The notes beneath the pieces were generated by a model. That model ran no database searches, had not been told where the DNA came from, and saw only the letters and a list, made by a program, of their open reading frames with translations. This document shows positions 40,424-51,450 of a DNA stretch of 64,000 nt, in pieces (the first letter of the stretch is position 1; each line of letters starts with the position of its first letter). Source of the stretch: Desarmillaria ectypa (Eukaryota; Basidiomycota; Agaricomycetes; Agaricales; Physalacriaceae); the NCBI GenBank assembly GCA_030407005.1, contig JAUDYN010000004.1:2666001-2730000 (forward strand). Reading direction: 5' to 3'. The translations under genes were made by a program, and so were the position numbers.

Positions 40424-42786
40424 ATGCATTCTCGCTGGTGCGCTCTCTCCGTTGCTGTTCCTATCATCGCCCTTTCTCTGCTTCTTGCAACTTTGCCGGC
40501 CGACGCGTCTCTTGTCGTCAACCAGGCGCTACCAGTAGACAGGCTGCTGGCAAAACGGGATGACCACCATCATCATATGGGTGCTCCTCTCGCCGAACTT
40601 AACGAGACAGAAGTGACGCTTTATCATGCCCCCATACCACCATCATGGTATACGCTCGATTTTGAAAACGATCCCCCCACAGACCGTCAATACCCTGGGC
40701 TCATGTTTATGCATGTGGTAATAATGTGTCTTGCATTCTTCGTCGCGCTTCCCGCAGGTGCGCTTCATTATTCCCCCCTCTGGTTTCTACTCACAGTTAA
40801 GCAGGAATCATCATGCGATCCGTCAAGCATTCGTGGCATGGCGCTATCATGGTCGTCTTCTATGGACTATCTGCTCTAGGATGCGCCTCAGTCGCGTTGT
40901 ACAAAAAGCTCACTCCCGACATGTAAGCCGATCGATCATCCCTGACATACATTTAATGACTCAGACTTGTGTCACAGGTACGAAGGTTAGACTATCCGCT
41001 TTTGCCGTTTTGACGACGAGACAATAGCTAATATCAAAAAATCAATTACTTTCTAGGTTCCGCACATGGAAGGCAGAGCTATCTCATACTGACTGTCACG
41101 CTCGTATTAACGTGCATTGACCTACTCAATGTTTTCCGTCGGATTGTCTCGTTCTTCCGGGGCGGTAACAAATTTGTGTTGCGAAGTTTCTGGAATGCCG
41201 CCATCTTGGGAAAAGATGAGATGGTGAATGGTTTGCCGGGCCCAGAGTATGCTGGTTTAGTCACGGAGGAGCCCGAGCAGTATGAGCTGGACGACCCCAA
41301 AGCTTCTAGCCCGGTGTCCGATAGGCACGTCCACTACGGCGACGAGGTCATCCACGGAGATACAGCGGAATGGGCCAACAATGTAAATCGTCACCACAGG
41401 GAATTTTCTCATTCGGCAGCCTCAGATCGTACGCTCTTTGGGGCACGTTCTTCTCATTCAGACGAATTCCACGATATGGATTTCAAATCGCCCATAGCGA
41501 AGGCCACTTTGCTCAGGCGGATAGGCCAGGGTGTGTTTGCGACGGTCGAGAGATCAATCGTAATTGCCGCATACAGTGAAGCGGTTCTCGGTGTCGTGAT
41601 CTACACTGGTGCGTCCCTGTTTTGATCGAAGGAGCGATCTGGTATTGACACCACCTAGGTGGCTGCAGAGGAAATTACACAAATGGATGTCTGGCGCATC
41701 TCATCAGTATGCATTTCTAGTAATTTCACATCCAGAAATCTTATTAATTACCCCTACAGAGGGCGGCATTTTCTGGTGCTATGGTCTGCTCACCTTCGCA
41801 CGTTTCTTGGGTTCCTACGCCGACCTCGGCTGGGCGTGGAATAGAGCGCCTAACAAGGAGTACGTCAGCGCGGAATTTGTAGAATCGCTGGTTATATTTC
41901 TTTACGGGATTACGAACACCTGGATGGAGCGCTTTGGCGCCAAAGCCGGAGACCCATTCACCACTAAACAGATTCAGCATATTGGTATCGCTGTACGTAT
42001 TTTCTCTCCCGCGCTATCTCCAATTTTTGATTGATACTTATGTGAACTTAGGTAATGTTTTGGTTTGCTGGTCTCGTGGGGATGGCCCTTGAATCAAAGA
42101 GAATTAGGAAGTGGATGGCTTCTTCAACTATCGCCGCCTTGCCCTCTAATGGCTCCAAGGAGGCTGTCGCTGAACCGCCTAGTTACATCGCGAGCTTTAA
42201 TCCTTTCCCTGCCTTGGTTATCGGGGTGACGGGAGCTGCAATGTCAGCACACGCACAGACATATGTATTCCAAGTACGTCACTTCATATTTTACATCCAC
42301 TTCCCGTCATCTCGGAACCTATTTTTCTATTTTTGTGTCCATCAATGGGAATTGAACTGATGTTCATATCCTTATAGGTGCAGATACATATGCTCTGGGG
42401 TTACCTTTTGGCTGCTTTCTCTGTCCTAAGATGCTTGACCTACTTTTTCGTTTGGCTTGGTCCGCCTCGCTCCATCCTTCCCTCTCGGCCACCCACAGAA
42501 GCTTTGGGGAGCTTCTTCCTCGCTTGTGGAGGACTATCTTTCCAGTTCTCGACGGAAGAATTGACTATCGCAGCTATGCGAAGAGGTCGTGATGGTCTGT
42601 TATTATGATTACAATCTTAATAGTTCGCGGGCCTGACTGATGTTCTCTGTAGATGTTATGATGTTCATGAATGTCGCTGTTGCAATGACTTGTCTGGCCT
42701 TCACCTGGACGATCTGTGTCGTTGGTTTCAAGGGTTACTTGAAATCACGACTTAACCCTCAGGTGTCGTATCATAGTTCTGCATGA
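40424..42786 (+). CDS. Ytp1-like polytopic membrane protein (DUF2427/Ytp1)
   Basis: A multi-span membrane protein of unknown function. The ATG at 40424 starts a signal peptide (MHSRWCALSVAVPIIALSLL); the in-frame TTG at 40376 is not used. A His-rich stretch (KRDDHHHHMG) follows, then the DUF2427 part with PGLMFMHVVIMCLAFFVALP and, after an intron ending GCAG, HSWHGAIMVVFYGLSALG. A long soluble loop of about 130 residues separates this from the Ytp1 part: GGIFWCYGLLTFARFLGSYA, WNRAPNKEYVSAEFVESLVI, YGITNTWMERFGAKAG, IQHIGIAVMFWFAGLVGMAL and the late span MFMNVAVAMTCLAFTWTICV. The domain order resembles cytochrome b561-like relatives, and the His residues might bind metal or haem; that is inference. 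The stop is TGA at 42784-42786. Confidence 0.85.
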
Positions 42787-43111
42787 TTGCCTAATTATCA
42801 GGCTCTTTTAACGTGTTGTTATCTATTCTCTACGTTCTGTAGCGATGTAATTCCCAATCCCGTCTCGGCATTGTTGATGAATCGTGAATGATCCTGTTAT
42901 CCACCATTTTATTACATTTTTGTTCTTCTTTAACACTGTGCAGTAGCCTTGTTGATTCTGTCCTACACTGTATCCCTTTCACAATCCCCACATGCCTTGT
43001 TCATATCGTTCCGTGTCACGACCACAATAAAATAGTGTTCTAACCTCTTGATGCTACTTATGACATGTATATACTAATTCAATGTAATGACATAACCTTT
43101 GCTCAACGTAA
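42787..43111. other. Convergent intergenic region
   Basis: A 325-base spacer between the converging Ytp1-like and COQ2 genes; T-rich, as expected for overlapping 3' untranslated regions. No gene seen. Confidence 0.5.
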
Positions 43112-44441
43112 CTACGATAACAACCCGGTCACTGAACAGACGTAGTCGCCCAAAGCGCCTATCCATATCCAAAAGCCGGCCCAGCCGCACCCAACGAAAC
43201 CTTTCCAGCAACTGGGTCGACTCTCAAAATCCGTCTCGTATAGGACACGAGCTAGTTGTAAGGCGCCGAGCCCTACACCACAGAAAAAGGGTGCTGCTTG
43301 AGAATTAAGAATTCCGGCGTAGGATATCAGAGATACCGAGGCAACCGAGAGACCGCCGAGTATTGAACGCGTATGATCACCGAACAGAAGAGCGGTAGAA
43401 CGGATACCAACGGTGACATCATCATTCTTGTCCTAGAGTCGGCTGGTTAGCACAAATCCAAGCATCGGGGATAATAGCACAATGAACCTGGTGAGCGTAA
43501 ATGGTATCGTAGACTAGGGTCCAGCAGACGCCCCCTGCATACAATGGTAGACAAACGCTCCAATTGGTGACGCCTGCGACAGAAGACCAGCCCAGAAGGG
43601 CTCCCCAGTTGAAAGCCAGACCTTGACAAGAAGCGTTAACTATTGATGCTTAGCCAAGGCGAATGAACTCACCAAGAACGGCCTGTGGCCAATGGGTAAT
43701 GCGTTTCATGAAGGGATATATTGTAACCACAGATAGAGACGCAGCTCCCAGGAAGATGCTGCGAGGAACGGTCACTTGCGTCGTGGTCACAATCGAGATG
43801 GGCAATCACCTATACCAGTTGAATTGCAGCAATACGGCGAGTCCGGCCGACAACTGAGCACCAAGAAAACCAACAGCTTGTGAAGTGGTTATGTCTCCCC
43901 GCGACAAGGGCCTTTCCCGTGTTCTTTCTTGGACCTTTAAGTCTGACAGAAGGGACTACAGACACGGTAGCTTACCCACAGCTTTATCGAGATGTTTATC
44001 CCACATGTCATTTATTGTACACCCGGCGCCACGCATTATGAATGCTCCTATCCCAAAGAGACTAATGAAGGTTATTGGTACAGTGTAGGGTACTTGAAGC
44101 GCGTATGAAGCCATTGAAATGGACCAGGCTGTTTCAGAGAAGTAGCTCATAAGCATCGCAGACTGAGGTAAAGAAAGAAATGACATACCACAGGGATAAA
44201 AGAGCAACATAGTACCAATGGGTTTGTCTATTCGACTCAGATACAGATATGGTCTTATTTTCGGTGGTAGTTTTTCAACCCATGATTTCTGGACGGGAAT
44301 GATGGATTGAGTTCCAGAGCTCGAAACGTGGCGAGTGTTGGTCAATGCCCGTATTCTGTGCCCCTTTTGAAATAATCGGGTATGCCAGCAGGGCGCACAT
44401 TGTCGTGGAAGATGAAAGAGTCGTAGTGCTGGAAGTGACAT
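43112..44441 (-). CDS. COQ2: 4-hydroxybenzoate polyprenyltransferase, mitochondrial
   Basis: A UbiA-family enzyme that joins the polyprenyl tail to 4-hydroxybenzoate in ubiquinone synthesis, in the inner mitochondrial membrane. The first 50 residues are Arg/Ser/His-rich and lack acidic residues ([20 protein letters not shown]), as in a mitochondrial presequence. Family motifs follow across several introns: [20 protein letters not shown], the first Asp-rich motif [12 protein letters not shown] (about 44000), then [20 protein letters not shown], and the second Asp-rich motif [13 protein letters not shown] (about 43490), with [14 protein letters not shown] after it. The end [20 protein letters not shown] reaches a TAG at 43112. 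An E-box palindrome lies upstream. Looks intact. Confidence 0.93.
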
Positions 44442-44492
44442 GGCTGAAAAATAGTCGGAAGATTCGGAACCGGACCGGTCAAAGTAGGCGTA

Positions 44493-44500
44493 TCACGTGA
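44493..44500. promoter_or_regulatory. TCACGTGA palindrome upstream of COQ2
   Basis: A perfect 8-base palindrome with a CACGTG core, 52-59 bases upstream of the COQ2 ATG. It is a candidate bHLH factor site; it also lies in the space between COQ2 and the Rho-GDI 3' end. Confidence 0.4.
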
Positions 44501-44692
44501 TCATCTGACGCGACCGCGTCTGCCACTTTAATTCCACGCGTTTCGACTCGTTATCAATTCGATCGATTGGGTGTTATAATAGTATTCGCCACAGCATAGT
44601 AACAAAATGATATGAGATTCCGATTCCGAATACATGAGATGTTAATTGAACAAAGCGTGAATGCATGAGTGGGGGACTGGCATGAAACTGAA

Positions 44693-45673
44693 CTACCACT
44701 CCTTTCCGAGCTTGAAGGCCCATTCCCAATCTATAGCCATCATTGAGTGAAATGCAAAGTTAAGATAAAATAAAGACAGATCCACCTGCATACACCTCGC
44801 CGTCGTCATCTACAACACGGCTCCTAACATTGTAGGAGCCGGATCGCGCGAGCATTCCAGATGGCGACTGGTCAGGATCAAAGTTCTTAACGTAGGACTC
44901 TCCCGTTGGCGATGGACCATACGAGCCCAACATCTGTTCAAACTTCTCGACTGATGATTCCAGAATTAGAGCACAACAGACAACAGTTGCCGATGAGGTA
45001 TGCTTACCTTTGATGCCTGCACGCTTCACGACTTGAATGTATCGAACCCCCTGCCGGAATAAATGAGGTGCCTTTCGAATATATGAAGCGACGCATACCG
45101 AGATGATGGAGTGGTTAACTTTAAACGTGATGCGAACGCTGAAGCCTGTCATGAACACATTGTATTTAATATCGCGTACGAGTGGAGACGCACTTGTATT
45201 CAATATCCTCCTTGATCGTAACAGGGTTCTTCTTCAGGTCAGCCAGCTTCTCCTTGTCGGCGAGATGGAATATGATGGTTTTTCCAGGCGGAAGAGTGCT
45301 TGAATGAAGTTCCAGAGTAAGTACGGTGACCTTGTCCATGAGATCAGTGATTACAATCAACAATAACGAGCAAGAGGACATGGTACCTTTGGCCCACTCG
45401 TATCCTCCGATGTCGCACCGGGAACGATGCCCAATGATGCTTTCCAGCGAGCCAAGCTCTCGTCGTTGGCATCAAGCTGCGCATATTCATCAGCAGTCTT
45501 TGCGGCAGTTGGCTTGTAGCCTGTGGTCGTTAGATAGAAAGTAGGTGAGAAAGATCCAAGGCCTCACCAGGGGTGGTCGTTGGTGCAAAATCGTCAACTT
45601 CATTATTCTATAGGCGAGCGTGAGAGTGAAGGGTAAAAGTGAAAAACAAACAAATGAAACGAACCGCAGACAT
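44693..45673 (-). CDS. RDI1: Rho GDP-dissociation inhibitor
   Basis: Holds prenylated Rho-family GTPases in the cytosol and so controls polarity and actin. The first exon codes only MSA (ATG at 45673); after an intron the protein reads NNEVDDFAPTTTPGYKPT, then LDANDESLARWKASLGI. The immunoglobulin-like domain has VTVLTLELHSSTLPPGKTII, DIEYKVRITFKVNHSIISG, the typical VRYIQVVKRAGIKVEKFEQM and MLGSYGPSPTGESY, then SGMLARSGSYNVRSRVVDDD. The last exon, found only after splicing, gives DWEWAFKLGKEW and a TAG at 44693; this aromatic end is conserved across Rho-GDIs. About six introns in roughly 200 codons. Looks intact. Confidence 0.94.
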
Positions 45674-46347
45674 CGTTCAAGGTGGTAGTATACTCAAATC
45701 AGGGAGCTTGCATAAGATCGCGATTACCGTTGCCACACTTTTCAAAGTCCGCCAATCGCCGACAATCACTTTCCAACTAGGAATTCTCAAGTTCGCTCGT
45801 GAGCATAGCGGAGTCAATGCATAAGGACGCGTATATCATTCGTCTACCATTTATTTAGGCCAAGTTGGGAGGAGACAGGCGCATGGATTATTACTTTTCA
45901 ATAGTCACTGTCCGCAACATGATGCCGCTCGGAGTTTGCGACCTGTTCACGCGCTCACCTTGAAATTACCCACCTCAAATGTGTCCTATTAGAAAACGGA
46001 CGTGGTCCTATATATATATATATATTCCGTTGTCAACTGGTATTTCCTAAGGAGTGTATGTCATTACTCCGTTCCTTATCATCGCTGCTACATAGACACC
46101 GACCAGAGCTAACGTTACACTACCCTGAAGTCGTAATTCTCGAATTTCAAACAACAAAAAACAGTTATCATAACGAGTCGATATCAATGTATACAAATAG
46201 ATCCGAGATACTTAGCCAGTGTATATCACTCCAAAAAATAATAGATAGTAGTAAAAACATGTCGACCACCTGCTGTCCAGAACCTGCTGTCCAATTCGCT
46301 CATTATGCGCGAGGAGATGTAGGCGAGTGCATCGATTCTGATTCTTG
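45674..46347. other. Intergenic with a TA microsatellite
   Basis: A 674-base region with the Rho-GDI promoter and the 3' flank of the first CCCH gene. Apart from the TA repeat listed separately, nothing is recognised. Confidence 0.5.
46009..46025. repeat. (TA)n microsatellite
   Basis: A perfect TA dinucleotide run of about eight and a half units in the intergenic space between Rho-GDI and the CCCH gene. Confidence 0.9.
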
Positions 46348-48131
46348 TCAATAGACTGCACCGATGACCCAAACCGTCAACGACGCACCTCCTTTAAACC
46401 AACACTTGCCCTTGCTCAGGTGGAAACACTTGGGCCCATTTGGGCAGACATGGCCCCAGCAACAGCTCTCGCCGTACGGGCATGGAAGACCTAGCTCCCG
46501 GTGAGCTACAACCGAGAAAAAAAGAAATTTCAAACGAACCATTTTTAAGCCAATTGCATGGCGCTTTTTTGGCGTTGCTGGCTAGCGTGGCCAGCTGCTC
46601 CGGAGTCAAAATGTAATCGTGCGAATACTTGCATACCGCAATCTATAACAAATTACTGAGTTAATATGTATAACCGTATTCCACCCCGAAACTCACCCCT
46701 TTAGAGCAGGTCATTAAGTAGTGCTCATTACACGGCGGCGGCGACTCTATATGACCAGTCAATGACATGGGGGTGGCAAGGTGACCATACATACGCTTAT
46801 GTAGAGGCTACACAGATCATACTCATCAAAGAGTAAATAAAACAAAGCAAAGACAACCACGTACGAGTGACGGATCGATAAGCCGCGTACCAATAGGACG
46901 TTCGGGGGACTGTGGGCTGATGAGACCTCCGTTCGTTATCACCGAACTGAAGGGGCCCACAGTTAGAGGACCCGGAGACGGCTTCTGGATAGTCCGGAGT
47001 GAGTTCATGTTAAAAAATAAATTGTCTTCTTGTAAGCAAGGGAGGAAGAAGGTCGGCGGCATCCCAGGGTCTCCCGCAGACTTGAGCGTCACCAATTTGC
47101 CTAAGAGGTGCTCTTTCGCTAAGTCATCAAGGAGAGAGGCAATGTCCCGCTCTTGCACGCCTAGAATAGAACTGATAAGCCATTATAACCGGTATCTACG
47201 AGCCAGCCTAACATACCACCGAAGAACATGCGAAGAGTCAAAGGTAGTTTAGCATAAGTCTGAAGATATTCTGTAGCAACGTTAGAAGACGTGTTAGCCG
47301 AAGTTGGGCAGCTGATACGTACCTCTAATTTTCATAGTGACATCCTCGGTATTATAACCAACGTCGACAACCATGAAGCGTGGAGACGCATGGCTAAAGC
47401 CCTGTAAAGTTGAAGGTTAACAACACGTAAGAAAACATCCCAATAGAAAACCCACAGCTAAGAAAGACTCAAACTGTTCTTCCGTGCAGAGTTCATGACC
47501 AAATAACGTATTGAAGACCTCCGACTTGTTGAAATAAACAGTAACCCAAAATGACAGCCCTCGTACGACCTGCACGCTCTCGTTGGCAAGGTACTCCGCG
47601 ATGACTTTAGTCAGTTGCTTGGCCGCTTCATTGCCGCCACGAAATCCTTGCGAGAGTAGGCCCGCGCAGAACATTGAGGCGCTTCCATTAATAACACAAA
47701 GAATAAGTGGATCCTGGGTCTGAAAGGGCGCACGCAAATTAAGCTTGATAACAAAGACCGAATGAAAGAAAGACGTACCCCACGAAAGACATCCATATTA
47801 GAGACTTGTTTATTGAGAGTGGCAAGCTGCACTTTATGCGCATTTGCTTCCATCTGCATCGTCGCATGATGGTCCTTCCATAACTCAATCTCAGCTTGGA
47901 GCTTTGCAACCGTGTTTTCTAGCTCGACGTTCCGCTTAACCGTCACCCGGGATAGATCTGAAGGAGACGAGTTCAGACTGGCACAACAAGGCAAATGGAA
48001 GTATAAACTCACTAAGAATTCGACTGAGAGCTTCATCCCTAGAAGACCGTCAACTGCCACCCTGATACATAGGCAAGATGGGCAACGCACCACAGCTGCT
48101 GATTACCCTCGCCTAAAGGTTGGGTTGCCAT
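46348..48131 (-). CDS. CCCH zinc-finger protein, copy A (DUF7923-like)
   Basis: Copy A of a tandem pair. After splicing the order is: a coiled coil (VELENTVAKLQAEIELWKDH, about 47920), a globular domain starting LILCVINGSASMFCAGLLSQ (about 47700) with GFRGGNEAAKQLTKVIAEYL and GLSFWVTVYFNKSEVFNTLF, then RFMVVDVGYNTEDVTMKIRE, a Pro/Ser-rich linker, and C-terminal zinc fingers. The fingers read CNEHYLMTC ... CKYSHDYILTPEQL, then CPYGESCCWGHVCPNGPKCF and a last CWF. The fungal domain is one I know as DUF7923; CCCH fingers usually bind RNA. In copy B the domain starts VVTLIDGDGAIF; here that stretch is CVINGSASMF, with the acidic residues lost. The start (48131) is uncertain; the stop is at 46348. 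Confidence 0.7.
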
Positions 48132-48749
48132 TGGGGCAGCGATTAAAAAATGGAGAAAGGTGAGGATGAACGAAGGGAGACTGGTAAAATTCGAGGTACC
48201 TTTAAGGCATGGCCCTTCGACCAAGCAATTGGGATCAGGTAAACGAGAAGCGGCTTCTCGGGGTTCTTAATCCAGCCAGGCAGCTTGGGAAGCGAAAAGG
48301 GAAATAGCGAGGCCGTAATACAGCAAGATCGACTTCGCAAGTCACACCGAGGCGACTTTACAAACGGGTCACGGTGGCGGTCCGAATGACAAGCGCCTGC
48401 AAGGTGCTTCTAAAAGCACCCAAACCCTCCCTGCTCCGGAAACATACTGTCGTGACCTTCAACGGCAACAGGCGTGCTAATGTGCATGTCAGCATTTGTT
48501 GCAATCACCAAATGGGAAGTCTTCTTTGATTGTTTTGGAAGGGGCATAACGAAAAAGGGGGACAAGAGTCCCAAAAGGTATCCGTACCTCCGCACATCAT
48601 TTCTTTGACTGACAATCTGTGGAGAACAGAAAGCATACTCATACTGGTGGAAAGGTACTCCATACATACATCATACTAGGGCAGCGGAATTTCCTACTCA
48701 TTGATTAATACTTTCGGTTCTTTGTGCATATCCACTAGAAATGGAAAAA
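48132..48749. other. Spacer between the two CCCH paralogues
   Basis: A 618-base region with the promoter of copy A and the 3' flank of copy B. It may include an unrecognised first exon of copy A, whose start is unsure. No other gene seen. Confidence 0.45.
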
Positions 48750-50665
48750 TTAGATCCGCATGACTGGAAAATTCACACCCGACAAACCCCCAGTGAATTT
48801 ACATTTCCCCTTCTTGTTGAAGTAACAGTTGCCAGACATGGGACAGACATGTCCATAACAACAGTCTTCTCCCCAGATACACGTTTCACCTGCGATCAGA
48901 TCAGTCGGACGCCGCACTTATGACGAATCGACGACACCTTTGTTAACGTAGGGACACGGGGCTTTCTTAGCATTCGTGCGAATTTCGTTGAAATGCTCCG
49001 AGTCTAGGATATAGTCGTGAGCATACCTGCAGTCCGCACCGTGCTTGCAATTAGCCAAATAGAACAACGTGCAGGGAGGGGGTTTATCTAACGATTAAGG
49101 TTATGCATGGAAATTTCTGACTTTCGATGTCACTCACGCTTCGAGAGGGGCTGTACCATCAGACGCATCAGGACAGGGCGATCAATAGGACAAAAAAGAA
49201 TAATGCTCACAATGTGAGGATCAATATGTCTTGAAGTGAAAGAAGACACGAATGCCTCGACAGACAGGTCGTCACTGTCATCCGAGTCATCACTGCCCGA
49301 GTCCAAATCCGGAGTCTCTGATCTTCTATCGTTTGATATGACAAAGGAGTAAGAAGGGAGTGGCAATGAAGGGCGCTGCACCGAGATGAGTTCTTGGTCC
49401 GGCACCGCCGAAGAAGTTCCGTTAGGTTCTGGTGCCGTAGGCTTCTGGACTGCGGCTGAAGTGTCTGATGTTATGGATGGCGGCATAGCGGGACGAGGTA
49501 TTACGAATGATGATCTGCGTACGGTGGCGAGGCCAGGCGGTACGCTGGATAAAGGCTGCCCTAACTTTTGGGGCATGAACAGCTCCGGTATGGTAAGCGT
49601 TGGAAGATCAAGCTCCGAGATACCGGCCGCCATATCAATATAACTCTTTAAAAGAATAAGCTTTTGCTTGTACCCTGCAGTTATCTGAGAGCGAAGATTG
49701 GTGACGTATCCATTGTCGTGACAGCCTAAACAAATATTTTCAGTGGTGCACATTGAACGTAGATAGAGGAGAAGCAACATGTACCGGCAAATATTACTTT
49801 TGACGTTTGCGGCAAACGGATATCGTCCTCAAGGTGTGCTAAAACATCAATTTGATCAGCGTCCATGAGCGGTGGAGGTAACAGATCACTACGAACCTTT
49901 AATTTTTGCATCGGCAGCCTCTTTTCCGTTTCCGACATCGACCATGAGAAAACGTTCCGCTGCCTGATTGAAGCCCATGGCAAAATCATCAAATTGAATC
50001 TTAAGCGTGGTCAGCCCCAAGCGCCCAAATGTGTCAACGAGTCCACGTTTATTATAGAAAATGTAAACCCAAAGCTGGTACTGGTTGGCGCCATAAGTCG
50101 TGCATAAATGTTGGAGGATAGAGTCGGATAACTTCTGTGCGGCTACATGCCCACCGGCCAGGCCCTGAGATATAAGCTCACTGGAAAAAATGGCGCCGTC
50201 ACCATCGATCAAAGTGACAACACGATGTCCCTGCACCGAGACAATCACCGTCCGCACTAGACAAAGAAGGAGGTGTCAAACCTGCAGTTGACTTGCTAAT
50301 ATCTCCTTCTGCTTCTCGCATTCGGCTTTAATCTTTTCGCACTGTCGGTGTTCAGCGTCTACGTCCGCGTAGGCTCGCTTGTAGGCGCTTAATTCGGTTT
50401 CAAGTTGTTGAATTGTCTCCAGACACGATGCTTCGTTCTGTATCATGCCGAAGACCTGGTCTGCACAGCTCGGTAAATGCGACGACACTCAAAATTGGAA
50501 ATTAGAAAACCTTTGAGTTGGTCGAAGTACAAGTTCCTGTGAGGGGCAACACAGATTATTCGGAAGAACGTCGCGGGCACATTATTGACATAGTACGTAC
50601 AGAGGATGAGATTGTATGGATGCAGACTTTTGATCTCTGGAAGCGCTCAATGATTCTAAAGCCAT
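48750..50665 (-). CDS. CCCH zinc-finger protein, copy B (DUF7923-like)
   Basis: Copy B of the tandem pair, better preserved at its ends. Start MALESLSASRDQKSASIQSH (ATG at 50665); two introns lead to a coiled coil (ETIQQLETELSAYKRAYADV). The globular domain has HRVVTLIDGDGAIFSSELIS (about 50200), ILQHLCTTYGANQYQLWVYI, FYNKRGLVDTFGRLGL and RFLMVDVGNGKEAADAKIKA, then LPQTSKVIFAG and CHDNGYVTNLRSQI. The linker is Pro/Ser-rich and then acidic (DSGSDDSDDSDDLSVEA). The end holds CCCH fingers: CTLFYLANCKHGADCRYAHD, then CIWGEDCCYGHVCPMSGNCY and a final CKF, with a TAA at 48750. The 'DGDG' and late 'FAGCHDNGY' blocks recall nuclease-like Rossmann folds, but function is unknown. The order and spacing match copy A. 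Confidence 0.78.
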
Positions 50666-51450
50666 GTTGAGGGATTTCTAGTGGGACTGAGAGGCGGAGG
50701 TCAGGGATTAGGAATGGATCAAACGATGCCTGTTTATGCTGAAGACCACGAGGAAACCAGAAGTAATAAGTGCGACGAACACATTGTTAAATCGTGTTTA
50801 TAGAACACAACTTGAAAACGCACTAAACACGTAGCCAGATACTCTAGCAACGATCATGTGGGGCCTATCATTGAAACGTTGAACAGGCCAGACAGCGCGT
50901 GCACAAAGAGTAACCCATAGTCCAGTCCACTAGAGAGGCAAAGGATGGCGTTACTCCAATGATTCGCGGAGGATTTTCCCGATAATCCTAAGTGTGCCAC
51001 AGACATAGTTCAACGTAAGAAAATAGCAGAGGTTTCTGGTCGGTATTACTGCTAATGGGGGGCTCCAAACCCTTCGATCAGAGAGATGATTGATTAAATG
51101 AGGTATACAAGCTGCTTGTTCAATGCCTGTCGCAGCCCAGAAGTTGCCAGAGGACAGGATGTGCAGAAGAAACCGAAAGTTCTAGTTAGCTGGCGACCCT
51201 CGTTTGTTGGCCACAAGGCGAAGAAAACATGTAGCTAAGGCCACGCCTAGGATCAACTCGGGAATGCCCTCAAGTTGATCAAGGGAAAGTCGATCATGGA
51301 GGCAGTCAGAGACTACAATTGTCACATAGCCACGTGCAAGGTCACATCGTAACAAGGGCCTAGGACAACTCTTCCAGCGACACCCAGCTAGAGAGCTCCC
51401 AGGACGCGTTTTTTTCTTCTCTTGTGCAGCGAAACCTGACTTTTACTACT
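50666..51450. other. Divergent intergenic region, CCCH copy B / CDT1
   Basis: A 785-base region between head-to-head genes, with a CACGTG at 51331. No gene seen. Confidence 0.5.
51331..51336. promoter_or_regulatory. CACGTG site upstream of CDT1
   Basis: An E-box core 115-120 bases upstream of the CDT1 ATG; one of four such sites near start codons in the window. Confidence 0.3.
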
